In this document: piece after piece, positions 1-6,419 of the stretch | Layout of the letters: every line of letters starts with the position of its first letter | Numbering within the stretch: position 1 is the stretch's first letter | Assembly (NCBI GenBank): GCA_051654865.1 | Contig: JBOFYV010000099.1 | Span: forward strand, 1-16,583 | From: JBOFOR01 sp051654865 | GTDB taxonomy: Bacteria; Bacillota; Clostridia; Peptostreptococcales; Peptostreptococcaceae | Direction: 5' to 3' | Length of the DNA stretch: 16,583 nucleotides | Position numbers and translations under genes: made by a program | Notes under the pieces: generated by a model | What the model was told of the DNA's origin: nothing | The model's input: only the letters and a program-made list of their open reading frames with translations | Database searches by the model: none

Positions 1-1164
1 GGAAAGAAAGTTATAATAACTAAGGTTGCTAATGGAATACACAAGGCAGAGGAATTAATAGAAAAAGCATCAAAAGGAGATGCACCAGTATACAATCATA
101 GTGGAGCATCAGCAGTAGAAGAAAGTGCTGAAGACGAAACTACATTTAGAAAAATATATAAGCACTTAATGAATGGTGTATCAAACATGTTACCATTCGT
201 AGTAGCTGGAGGTATACTAATAGCATTAGCATTTTTATTTGATGATTATGCAATAGATCCTAAAAACTTTGGGTCAAATACTCCATTAGCAGCATTCCTT
301 AAGGGAATCGGAGATACTGCATTTGGATTTATGCTACCAGTACTTGCAGGATATATTGCTTATTCAATAGCTGATAGACCAGCACTGGTAGTAGGATTTG
401 TAGGTGGTATGCTTGCAAAAGAAGGTGGTTCTGGATTTTTAGGAGCATTACTTGCAGGTTTTATTGCTGGGTATTTAGTAGTTGGACTTAAAAAGTTATT
501 CTCTAAGTTACCTCAGTCACTAGATGGTATTAAACCAGTGTTATTATTCCCGTTATTTGGTACGTTACTAATAGGTATAATAATGATGTTTGTAGTAATA
601 CCTCCATGTACAGCTATAAATGATGCAATGGTATCATTCCTTCAAAGTTTAGGTGGTAGTTCGAAATTATTATTAGGACTAGTACTAGGTGGAATGATGG
701 CTATAGATATGGGTGGGCCTATAAACAAAGCGGCTTATGTATTCGGTGTGGCATCACTTGATGCAGGTCAATATGATATAATGGCAGCAGTAATGGCTGG
801 TGGTATGGTACCACCACTTGCAATAGCACTTTGTACTACGTTCTTTAAGAATAGATTTACTAAAGAGCAAAGAGAGTCAGGTAAAGTAAACTATGTAATG
901 GGATTATCGTTTATAACAGAAGGTGCAATACCATTTGCAGCAGCGGATCCATTAAGAGTAATACCAGCTTGCGTTGCAGGGTCTGCAGTGGCAGGAGCAT
1001 TAAGTATGGTATTTGGAGCACAGCTTAGAGCACCTCATGGTGGATTGTTTGTAGTGCCGGTAGTAAGTAATCCTTTAGGTTACTTAGGTGCTATCATAAT
1101 AGGTGCTGTAGTAGGTATGATACTACTTTCAATACTTAAAAAACCATTAGAGATAAAGGGGTAG
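1..1164 (+). CDS. fruA: PTS fructose-type transporter subunit IIBC, 5' truncated
   Basis: Frame 1 is open from the first base, so the gene begins before the window. The first ~24 residues (GGKKVIITKVANGIHKAEEL...) look like the end of a fructose IIB domain. An acidic/serine linker follows, then a full IIC membrane domain from about base 150 (HLMNGVSNMLPFVVAGGILI). IIC hallmarks are the many Gly/Ala-rich helices and the TEGAIPFAAADP motif near bases 916-951, in the substrate-binding part of fructose IIC proteins. The protein would import and phosphorylate fructose or a related sugar at the membrane, taking phosphate from HPr through IIA and IIB. Whether a IIA domain is fused upstream cannot be seen. 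The methionine at base 169 lies inside the protein and is not the start. The stop at 1162 is followed by a palindromic element and a terminator, so this is the last gene of its operon. The fructose family is well supported; the exact sugar is not. Confidence 0.9.
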   Translation, partial: GKKVIITKVANGIHKAEELIEKASKGDAPVYNHSGASAVEESAEDETTFRKIYKHLMNGVSNMLPFVVAGGILIALAFLFDDYAIDPKNFGSNTPLAAFLKGIGDTAFGFMLPVLAGYIAYSIADRPALVVGFVGGMLAKEGGSGFLGALLAGFIAGYLVVGLKKLFSKLPQSLDGIKPVLLFPLFGTLLIGIIMMFVVIPPCTAINDAMVSFLQSLGGSSKLLLGLVLGGMMAIDMGGPINKAAYVFGVASLDAGQYDIMAAVMAGGMVPPLAIALCTTFFKNRFTKEQRESGKVNYVMGLSFITEGAIPFAAADPLRVIPACVAGSAVAGALSMVFGAQLRAPHGGLFVVPVVSNPLGYLGAIIIGAVVGMILLSILKKPLEIKG

Positions 1165-1315
1165 TTTAGTATATGGGGTCCGCGAAGGAGGTTAGTTATA
1201 TAAGTCTTCCTTCAGGCTCACGCAAAATTCGCATTGCTCATGGCGCCGACACAGTCGCTTAAATGTCGGTGCGACTTATATAACTAACCTCCTTCGCTCT
1301 TGATACAAGACTAAA
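1165..1315. repeat. Large palindromic element in the 3' UTR of the PTS gene
   Basis: A perfect 25-bp inverted repeat, 1182-1206 against 1273-1297, starts GCGAAGGAGG and ends ATAAGTC. Stacked directly inside it is a second 9-bp stem (1243-1251 with 1264-1272, one G-T pair, core CCGACA/TGTCGG). Bases 1207-1242 are left as a side loop. Outside the arms, TTTAGT (1165-1170) pairs with ACTAAA (1310-1315), and 1298-1310 is a small hairpin (TCTTG ATA CAAGA). The 66-base interior is about 53% GC, well above its surroundings. There is no ORF. It lies between the PTS stop and its terminator, so it is probably transcribed as a long hairpin. It looks like a mobile palindromic repeat (MITE/REP-like) or a structured 3' UTR; no target-site duplication was evident. 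Confidence 0.7.
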
Positions 1316-1342
1316 TTGAGTGTGGATAAGAGGAAAAGAATT

Positions 1343-1381
1343 AAAAAGCCTAAAGTGAGATTTATCACTTTGGGCTTTTTT
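1343..1381 (+). terminator. Rho-independent terminator of the PTS operon
   Basis: A 16-bp stem, 1343-1358 with 1365-1380, has one T-G wobble and a 6-base loop. The right arm runs into TTTTTT. The A-rich left foot makes it potentially bidirectional, but the next gene starts about 170 bases downstream on the same strand, so its main role is to close the PTS transcript. Confidence 0.9.
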
Positions 1382-1468
1382 GTGTTTGAAATCATTGAAA
1401 TTATAAGATTTGGTTAATATTTAGACTATAGATAGCAATGAAATATTAAATTTTTTTAGAAGAAATTA

Positions 1469-1497
1469 TTGCCAATAAGAAAAAATTAACATATACT
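1469..1497 (+). promoter_or_regulatory. Sigma-A type promoter of the GntR/ABC operon
   Basis: TTGCCA at 1469-1474 and TATACT at 1492-1497 are separated by exactly 17 bp. Transcription should start near 1503-1505, just before the palindromic operator. Confidence 0.75.
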
Positions 1498-1507
1498 ATA
1501 GATAAGT

Positions 1508-1531
1508 GGTTAATTAGTCAACTAACTAACC
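1508..1531. promoter_or_regulatory. Probable operator for the YtrA-type repressor
   Basis: This is a 24-bp near-perfect palindrome in which 20 of 24 positions are symmetric; half-sites read GGTTAATTAG... and ...CTAACTAACC. It sits immediately downstream of the predicted transcription start and upstream of the ribosome site, where a bound dimer would block the promoter. GntR-family repressors commonly bind such palindromes and regulate their own operon; assignment to the adjacent gene is inference. Confidence 0.65.
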
Positions 1532-1549
1532 GAATAAGGAGGTGGGCTT

Positions 1550-1915
1550 TTGAAACTTATTTTAAATGAGAATGAACCTATATTTATACAGATAGCTAAT
1601 GCAATTGAGGATGAAATTTTATCTCAAGGAATTAAGGAGGAAGATCAGATTCCTTCTACTACGGAGCTTTCTAAGCTATATAAAATAAACCCTGCTACTG
1701 TGCTAAAGGGAATAAATATATTGGTGGATCAAAATATTTTATACAAGAAAAGGGGTATAGGGATGTTTGTTAGTAAAGGAGCTAATGAGATTATAAAAGG
1801 TGCTAGAAAAGAAAGTTTTAAAAATGTTTATATAAAAGATTTGATACAAGAAGCTGAGAAGTTAGCTATAAAAAAAGAAGAGTTAATCGAAATGATAAAC
1901 AATTATAAGGGGTGA
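1550..1915 (+). CDS. GntR family transcriptional regulator, YtrA subfamily
   Basis: This 121-aa protein has an N-terminal winged helix-turn-helix (about residues 10-75). The family signature is visible in PIFIQIANAIEDEILSQGIK, DQIPSTTELSKLYKINPATV and LYKKRGIGMFV. A short helical tail replaces the usual GntR ligand domain, which together with the length is typical of the YtrA group that controls linked ABC transporters. The start is TTG at 1550, chosen because AAGGAGGTG at 1536-1544 lies at the right distance. It is the first gene of a three-gene operon, with only 4 bases before the ATPase gene. It probably represses its own operon through the palindrome at 1508-1531. The effector is unknown; in related systems the operon often responds to cell-wall-active compounds. 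Confidence 0.88.
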   Translation: MKLILNENEPIFIQIANAIEDEILSQGIKEEDQIPSTTELSKLYKINPATVLKGINILVDQNILYKKRGIGMFVSKGANEIIKGARKESFKNVYIKDLIQEAEKLAIKKEELIEMINNYKG

Positions 1916-1919
1916 TGAT

Positions 1920-2813
1920 ATGGATTATGCTATAGAGATTAAAAATTTAAATCAACGTTTTAAAGATAAAGTAATTTGTGATAATGTGTGTTTGAATTTT
2001 GAAAAAGACAAAATATATGGTCTATTAGGAAAAAATGGAGTTGGAAAAACTACGCTATTAAATATGATAGCTTATCAATTAATACCGAGAGATGGTGATA
2101 TAAAAATATTTGGGAAATCTCCTAAGGACGATATTTCTGTTTTAGATAATTTGTGTATAGTTAGGGAAAAAGAAATAATAACTAATTTTGATACTGAAGC
2201 TAAGGTTAAAGAGGTTTTTAAGCATTACTCAATTTTCTTTGATAATTATGACTATAAACTACAAGATAAGCTTTGTAAAATATTTGAAATAGATAAGAAA
2301 GCTAAGTATAAAAAACTATCAAGAGGTATGAAAACATCAGTTTCTAATATTATTGGAATATGCTCAAATGCAGTGATTACAATATTTGATGAGCCAACCA
2401 TAGGATTAGATGCAGTAAATAGACAGGAGTTTTATAATATATTATTAGATAATTATATGCTAAAGAATAGGACTATAATTTTATCTACTCATCATATTAA
2501 AGATGTAGAAGAAATATTAGAAAATGTAGTAATAATAAAAGATGGAAATATAGTGGTAGATGGCAATATAGAAGATGTAAGAGAAAAATCTTATTATGTT
2601 AATGGAAATAAAGAGGATTTAAGGCAATTATCAATTTTAAATGATAAAAAGCCACTAAAGTCTTTTGGAAATACTTTAATGTACTATTATTATGGGGAAA
2701 TACCTGAGCAGGATTTATGTTTAATAGAGAGTTTAGATATACAATTAGAAAATATGAAGTTGGAAGATTTATTTGTAAATATAAATAAAAAAGAGGAGTG
2801 TTTATATGAGTAA
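1920..2813 (+). CDS. ABC transporter ATP-binding protein
   Basis: This 297-aa cytoplasmic ATPase has a complete nucleotide-binding domain: Walker A GKNGVGKT (residues 37-44), signature LSRGM (133-137, a variant of LSGGQ), Walker B ending FDEP (156-159), D-loop GLD and the switch histidine in STHH (H191). The roughly 80 residues after the ABC core are lineage-specific. It should power the membrane protein encoded next, whose start overlaps this gene by 8 bases, indicating translational coupling. Layout and the upstream YtrA regulator suggest an exporter or sensor/detoxification module, possibly for antimicrobial peptides or other envelope-active molecules; the substrate cannot be read from sequence. 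A GGGGTGAT ribosome site precedes the ATG. Confidence 0.9.
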   Translation: MDYAIEIKNLNQRFKDKVICDNVCLNFEKDKIYGLLGKNGVGKTTLLNMIAYQLIPRDGDIKIFGKSPKDDISVLDNLCIVREKEIITNFDTEAKVKEVFKHYSIFFDNYDYKLQDKLCKIFEIDKKAKYKKLSRGMKTSVSNIIGICSNAVITIFDEPTIGLDAVNRQEFYNILLDNYMLKNRTIILSTHHIKDVEEILENVVIIKDGNIVVDGNIEDVREKSYYVNGNKEDLRQLSILNDKKPLKSFGNTLMYYYYGEIPEQDLCLIESLDIQLENMKLEDLFVNINKKEECLYE

Positions 2814-3567
2814 TTGTAAGCCATATTTTAAACATATTTGGGAACTTAATAAAAAAATATTAATTGTATTGCCATTTGTACTTTGCATAAATATTGCATC
2901 ATCAGTATGGGGGACATTAAAAATGGCAGAAAACTATAATGAATCTATAATATTTTCTAGTCAATCTATACCTTTTAGTATATTGATAATTACATTAGCG
3001 GGATTATTTTACTCTTTAAAGCTATTTTCACATTCTATGAGTATAAGGGCTGATAGATTAGGATTTATAAAAGCATCATTAATTTGGGGAATAATTCTAG
3101 GTATAGGTCTAGGAGTATTTGGATTAATAATAGATAGTGGTTGTAAAATGTTTATAGAGGTATATACAGGTAGAAGCGTACAAATATATTCTCAGATTAA
3201 CTGGATAAATAATGGCGCTTATGAATTTGGAACATCATTAATTAGTAGAATTTTTAATAATTTAATATTATTTTCAACAGGATTTATGCTAGGTGCCATT
3301 TGGTATCGATTGAAGGTTAAATACAGTGTATTAATATTTGTGGTTTTACCTATAGCATCAATATCATACCTGGCAAACTATGGATTTAGAAACCCAGCAA
3401 AGGTTGAAGAAGTTGGGACTAAAATACTAAGTGTATTTGAATATTTAATGGTAAACCAACATATATCCAATAGCCTTAAAGTTGTTGGGGTAATAATTTT
3501 TACTATAGTAGGAGCGAGATTACTTATAAAAGCACCAATAAAAGAATATGCAAATGATTTAATATAG
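2806..3567 (+). CDS. ABC transporter membrane subunit (six predicted helices)
   Basis: This 253-aa hydrophobic protein has about six membrane segments, near residues 18-36, 53-73, 88-110, 152-168, 174-190 and 225-241. No enzymatic motif is visible. Its place directly after, and overlapping, the ATPase gene makes it the likely permease of the same transporter. AGAGGAG near 2792-2798 is the ribosome site for the ATG at 2806. It is shorter and more divergent than the large FtsX/MacB permeases and resembles ABC-2-type subunits in size and topology. The family assignment rests on context more than on motifs. The gene ends just before a terminator shared with the convergent mntR-like gene. Confidence 0.75.
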   Translation: MSNCKPYFKHIWELNKKILIVLPFVLCINIASSVWGTLKMAENYNESIIFSSQSIPFSILIITLAGLFYSLKLFSHSMSIRADRLGFIKASLIWGIILGIGLGVFGLIIDSGCKMFIEVYTGRSVQIYSQINWINNGAYEFGTSLISRIFNNLILFSTGFMLGAIWYRLKVKYSVLIFVVLPIASISYLANYGFRNPAKVEEVGTKILSVFEYLMVNQHISNSLKVVGVIIFTIVGARLLIKAPIKEYANDLI

Positions 3568-3578
3568 ACAATGCTAAG

Positions 3579-3607
3579 AAGACTAGATTAATAACTCTAG
3601 TCTTTTT
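3579..3607 (+). terminator. Terminator of the ABC operon, overlapping the convergent gene's 3' end
   Basis: A perfect 9-bp stem, AAGACTAGA (3579-3587) with TCTAGTCTT (3596-3604), has an 8-base loop and runs into TTTTT. A weaker outer pairing ATGCT/AGCAT flanks it. The stop codon of the minus-strand regulator lies inside the right arm, so the two convergent transcripts share this structure. Confidence 0.85.
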
Positions 3608-4058
3608 GAGCATTTTTAATAAAGTCATCAAATCTTATAAATATATCTTCGTTTTCATTAAAAAAATTAACTAAAGATCTTATGCAATCTAAGGTGAAAT
3701 GACTAACAGTATGTTCTATTTTTTCTGTTTCGTCATGTAAATTTTCTTTGATACCTAATATTTTTAAAAACTCTTCTATAGTATTATGTCTTAAGAGTAA
3801 TGATTTTCCTATTAACTCTCCTTTATTGTTTAATTTAATATCACCGTAGTTTTTATGCTCAATCAAATCTTTAGCTTGAAGTCTTTTAACCATTTTACTA
3901 GCAGAGGGCTTACTTACATTTAATGAACTTGCAAGTTCAACAACTTTGACCTTATTATTATCAAGTTGTAATCTATATATCATCTCTAGATAATCTTCTT
4001 CACTAGGAGATAAATCGTGCAGTTTTATATATTCTCCAAATGTATGATATATTTTCAA
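3597..4058 (-). CDS. mntR: Manganese-responsive repressor, MntR/DtxR family
   Basis: This 153-aa metal-sensing repressor has an N-terminal winged helix (SPSEEDYLEMIYRL through NVSKPSASKMVKRLQ and the wing) followed by the dimerisation/metal domain. Aligned by eye to Bacillus subtilis MntR, all six manganese ligands are present: D22, E25, H91, E112, E115 and H116 match D8, E11, H77, E99, E102 and H103. This favours MntR over iron-type DtxR/IdeR, which also have a C-terminal SH3-like domain absent here. The start is TTG, supported by AGGAGGT 8 bases upstream; the roughly 14 extra N-terminal residues relative to B. subtilis MntR are included on that basis. With Mn2+ bound it should repress manganese-uptake genes, none of which are in this window. 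It has its own promoter in the gap upstream and is convergent with the ABC operon. Confidence 0.85.
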   Translation of the reverse strand: MKIYHTFGEYIKLHDLSPSEEDYLEMIYRLQLDNNKVKVVELASSLNVSKPSASKMVKRLQAKDLIEHKNYGDIKLNNKGELIGKSLLLRHNTIEEFLKILGIKENLHDETEKIEHTVSHFTLDCIRSLVNFFNENEDIFIRFDDFIKNAQKD

Positions 4059-4083
4059 TTTATTACCTCCTAAATTTATATAT

Positions 4084-4149
4084 ATGTAACAAATATATTC
4101 ATAACTTAAGATTTTTATTAAAAGTAGTTATTATTTCTAATGTAACAAA
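4084..4149. repeat. Pair of 10-bp direct repeats upstream of mntR
   Basis: ATGTAACAAA occurs at 4084-4093 and again at 4140-4149, 56 bp apart, both in the leader of the mntR-like gene; the upstream copy lies at the predicted start of transcription. They may be binding sites for a regulator. They do not match the known MntR box. Confidence 0.35.
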
Positions 4150-4159
4150 CTGAATTTAT

Positions 4160-4188
4160 TTTATATAATAATCAATTTTTATAGTAAA
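4160..4188 (-). promoter_or_regulatory. Probable promoter of the mntR-like gene
   Basis: On the minus strand, TTTACT (4188-4183) and TATAAA (4165-4160) are separated by 17 bp. Transcription would start near 4153 and give a leader of about 95 bases. The sequence is very AT-rich, so chance matches are possible. Confidence 0.45.
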
Positions 4189-4293
4189 CTTTAAAAGGAA
4201 TCAACATATATATAAGAGAAAGATACTTTATCAGGCGAGGTATATTAGATAAATATATAGATAATAATTTAAGATAGCTAGGAGGTGCATAAA

Positions 4294-4617
4294 TTGTCTA
4301 TAACATCAGATTTAATAAGAGGACACACTGATACAATAATATTATCAAGGCTAATGCAGGGTGATAGCTATGGATATGAGATAAACAAATATATTAAAGT
4401 TAAAACAAATAATGAATATGAATTAAAAGAAGCTACTTTATATTCAACATTTAGACGATTAGAAGAAGGTGGAATGATAGTATCATATTGGGGCAATGAA
4501 AACAAAGGTGCTAGAAGAAGGTATTACTCAATTACATTAAAAGGAAAAGAATGTTACAAAGTTCAAAAAGAAGACTGGAAAAAAACAAAAGAATTAATAG
4601 ATAGTTTAATTTATTAG
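4294..4617 (+). CDS. PadR family transcriptional regulator
   Basis: This is a 107-aa winged-helix regulator. PadR features visible are the start SITSDLIRGHTDTIILSRL, YGYEINKYI, ATLYSTFRRLEEGGMI (recognition-helix region) and GARRRYYSITLKGKE (wing), then a C-terminal dimerisation helix. I place the start at TTG 4294 because AGGAGG at 4280-4285 is 8 bases upstream; a GTG at 4285 overlaps that ribosome site and is unlikely. It is followed 19 bases later by a HAAS/DUF1700-like membrane protein and then a DUF4097 protein, the usual companions of small PadR regulators of envelope-stress operons. It probably represses this operon; the inducing signal is unknown. No convincing promoter was found in the 4190-4280 leader, though TTTATC (4227-4232) and GATAAA (4248-4253) form a small inverted repeat. 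Confidence 0.9.
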   Translation: MSITSDLIRGHTDTIILSRLMQGDSYGYEINKYIKVKTNNEYELKEATLYSTFRRLEEGGMIVSYWGNENKGARRRYYSITLKGKECYKVQKEDWKKTKELIDSLIY

Positions 4618-4636
4618 GTAAAAAGGAGAGAGATTA

Positions 4637-5284
4637 ATGAATAGTAGAATAAAAAAATATGTAGATGAATTGTTCAAATATGCACCAAAAAGTAGAAAAA
4701 TATTTGAGATAAAAGAAGAAATTTTATCTAATGTTAATGATAATTACAATGATTTGATAGAGTCTGGTATAGATGAAAATACAGCATATAATAGAGCAAT
4801 CGCAAATATAGGAGATGTAGAAGAGCTTATACAAAAAAATACTGATATTTTAGGGCAACAAGAAGAATATAGAAAAAAATCTGGAATAATTAATGCTATT
4901 GCTATAGGACTTTATATATTATGTCCAGTGCCGGTAATTACATTACAAAATGAATTTGGAGTAATATTATTGCTGGGTATAGTTGCGCTAGCTACAGGTA
5001 TGATGATATACAATTCTCATATGAAGCCGAAAGTAATAACTATAGATGATGATTTATATGATGAGTTTATAGATTGGAAAAGCTCGACAAATGAAGAAAG
5101 AAGAGTTAAAAGAGATATAAGTTCTATAATAACAACACTAACTACGATTATATATTTTGTTGTTAGTTTTATATTTGGAAATTGGCATATATCATGGGTG
5201 ATTTTTTTAATTGGAGGATTAGTAAAAAAGATATATTTCATTTGGTGTGATATGAAGGAGGACAATAAATATGAATCGAAGTAG
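4637..5284 (+). CDS. HAAS/DUF1700-like membrane protein
   Basis: This is a 215-aa protein. Residues 1-70 are a helical soluble domain (RIKKYVDELFKYAP, EIKEEILSNVNDNYNDLI, AYNRAIANIGDVEELI) of the HAAS/DUF1700 kind found beside PadR regulators. Four membrane segments follow, about 84-103, 106-125, 161-180 and 184-203, with an acidic cytoplasmic-type loop between the second and third. No catalytic motif is present. AAGGAG (4623-4628) precedes the ATG, and the gene overlaps the next by 14 bases, indicating coupled translation. The likely role is a membrane partner of the PadR regulator in sensing envelope state; this is inferred from family context and no direct function can be assigned. Confidence 0.75.
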   Translation: MNSRIKKYVDELFKYAPKSRKIFEIKEEILSNVNDNYNDLIESGIDENTAYNRAIANIGDVEELIQKNTDILGQQEEYRKKSGIINAIAIGLYILCPVPVITLQNEFGVILLLGIVALATGMMIYNSHMKPKVITIDDDLYDEFIDWKSSTNEERRVKRDISSIITTLTTIIYFVVSFIFGNWHISWVIFLIGGLVKKIYFIWCDMKEDNKYESK

Positions 5285-6143
5285 AGGTGTTTTTATTATT
5301 ATTTTATGCTTAATTTTAATAGTATTTTTAGGTGGGATTTTGGTAAAAGGAACAGTTGGTAGCATAGGTATACCAGTGATTATGCTTAATGATTATGGGA
5401 AAAGTACGAAACTAACTGAAGAAAATCAATATACTGCAGAGTTAAATGATATAAAATATATAAAATTGGATACTACAGTAGATGATATAATCATTGAGGA
5501 AAGTAGTGATAAAGACATTAAAATTATAGAAAAATCAAATTACAAGTTAGATGATAGGGAAAAGCTAAAGATTACTAAAAATGGAAATGGTTTAGAAATA
5601 GTAAGAAATGACAAGAACTCTATAATTGGAAGAAATAATATAAATAGAAAATTAGAAATTTATTTACCGAAAGATTATAATAATAGTATAACATTAGAAA
5701 ATAATGTAGGAGATATAAAAGTACACCGTGATTTAAAATTAGATAAATTAAGTATTAATCAAAATGTTGGAGATTTAAAATTAGACTCTATTATAGAATG
5801 TAATAATTTTGATTTCAAAAATAGTACTGGAGATATAGAAATAAAAAATATAAAAGGTAATGGAAATATAGAATCAAAAGTAGGGAATATAGAATGTTAT
5901 ATAGAAAAAATAACAGGTGACGTTTCAATTAATGCTACTACAGGAGACATAGATCTTTTTATAAATAAAGATAATAGCTTTATACTAGATTCTAAAAATA
6001 ATATAGGTGACTTAGATACAAATATAAACTTAGATGATTGCAAAACAAGTGAGAAAAGCTTAAGTGGAAATTATGGTAAGGATGCAAAATATCTATTGAA
6101 AGTCGGAACTAATGTAGGTGACTTAAATATAAATTTAAAATAG
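5271..6143 (+). CDS. Membrane-anchored DUF4097 (LiaG-like, putative adhesin) family protein
   Basis: This 290-aa protein has one N-terminal membrane anchor (about residues 7-27, IIILCLILIVFLGGI). The rest is extracytoplasmic and rich in beta strands. The C-terminal two thirds contain a recurring [VT]GD[IL] turn: VGDIKV, VGDLKL, TGDIEI, VGNIEC, TGDVSI, TGDIDL, IGDLDT and VGDLNI. This is the repeat pattern of DUF4097 beta-solenoid proteins. Such proteins are encoded with PadR, HAAS/DUF1700 or Lia-type systems and are linked to envelope stress, though the molecular role is unknown. AAGGAGG (5255-5261) precedes the ATG at 5271, inside the end of the previous gene. It ends the PadR operon. No clear terminator follows before the next promoter at 6178. 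Confidence 0.82.
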   Translation: MNRSRGVFIIILCLILIVFLGGILVKGTVGSIGIPVIMLNDYGKSTKLTEENQYTAELNDIKYIKLDTTVDDIIIEESSDKDIKIIEKSNYKLDDREKLKITKNGNGLEIVRNDKNSIIGRNNINRKLEIYLPKDYNNSITLENNVGDIKVHRDLKLDKLSINQNVGDLKLDSIIECNNFDFKNSTGDIEIKNIKGNGNIESKVGNIECYIEKITGDVSINATTGDIDLFINKDNSFILDSKNNIGDLDTNINLDDCKTSEKSLSGNYGKDAKYLLKVGTNVGDLNINLK

Positions 6144-6177
6144 AATTGTTAAGATTATGTTAAGTAATAAAAAATTG

Positions 6178-6206
6178 TTGCACAAAAAAGTATGCAAAAC
6201 TATAAT
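6178..6206 (+). promoter_or_regulatory. Promoter of the riboswitch/ATPase transcript
   Basis: TTGCAC (6178-6183) and a consensus TATAAT (6201-6206) are separated by 17 bp. The predicted start near 6213 lies just before the yybP-ykoY aptamer. Confidence 0.8.
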
Positions 6207-6223
6207 AATAATATAAATAAATA

Positions 6224-6328
6224 AAGTTCCCAAGAAGGGGAGTAGCTTTCACGATAAGTGATAATCAGTCGTCATTTCGGAGTATATCCCGGCTGATTAG
6301 CGAGTTAAAACTTGTTAGCAAGACCTTC
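6224..6328 (+). promoter_or_regulatory. yybP-ykoY riboswitch (Mn2+ sensing)
   Basis: Conserved blocks appear in the right order: GGGGAGTAGC (6237-6246), the AGTCGTCATTTCGG internal-loop segment (6267-6280), CCGGC/TTAGCGAG (6289-6304) and the closing AGCAAGACCTT (6317-6327). GAAGG (6234-6238) pairs with CCTTC (6324-6328) to form P1, AATCAG (6263-6268) pairs with CTGATT (6293-6298), and small hairpins lie between. This class binds Mn2+ and usually turns on export genes. The 3' side of P1 is also the start of the terminator stem, so metal binding should prevent termination and allow expression of the ATPase. Confidence 0.92.
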
Positions 6329-6364
6329 AGAGTAGAGTACAAAACTACTTTGAGGGTCTTTTTT
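6320..6364 (+). terminator. Riboswitch expression-platform terminator
   Basis: A 16-bp stem, 6320-6335 with 6345-6360, has two G-T wobbles and a 9-base loop, and ends in a T run. Its left arm shares 6324-6328 with riboswitch stem P1, so the two structures exclude one another. It is a conditional terminator: formed without Mn2+, opened when the aptamer is occupied. Confidence 0.9.
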
Positions 6365-6419
6365 ATTTGATGAATTAGTCGTATATTGTATACGGGGTAT
6401 TTTAAATGGAGGGAATATT

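Noticed and set aside
1182..1297. Insertion sequence or tRNA-like element after the PTS gene
   Set aside because: No transposase frame, no clear target duplication, and no cloverleaf or anticodon arm can be drawn; kept only as a palindromic repeat.
2599..2835. Antisense open frame across the ABC ATPase/permease junction
   Set aside because: No ribosome site or recognisable domain, and it opposes two coupled genes.
4285..4293. GTG start for the PadR gene
   Set aside because: It overlaps the AGGAGG ribosome site; TTG 4294 is 8 bases from it and gives the usual PadR N-terminus.
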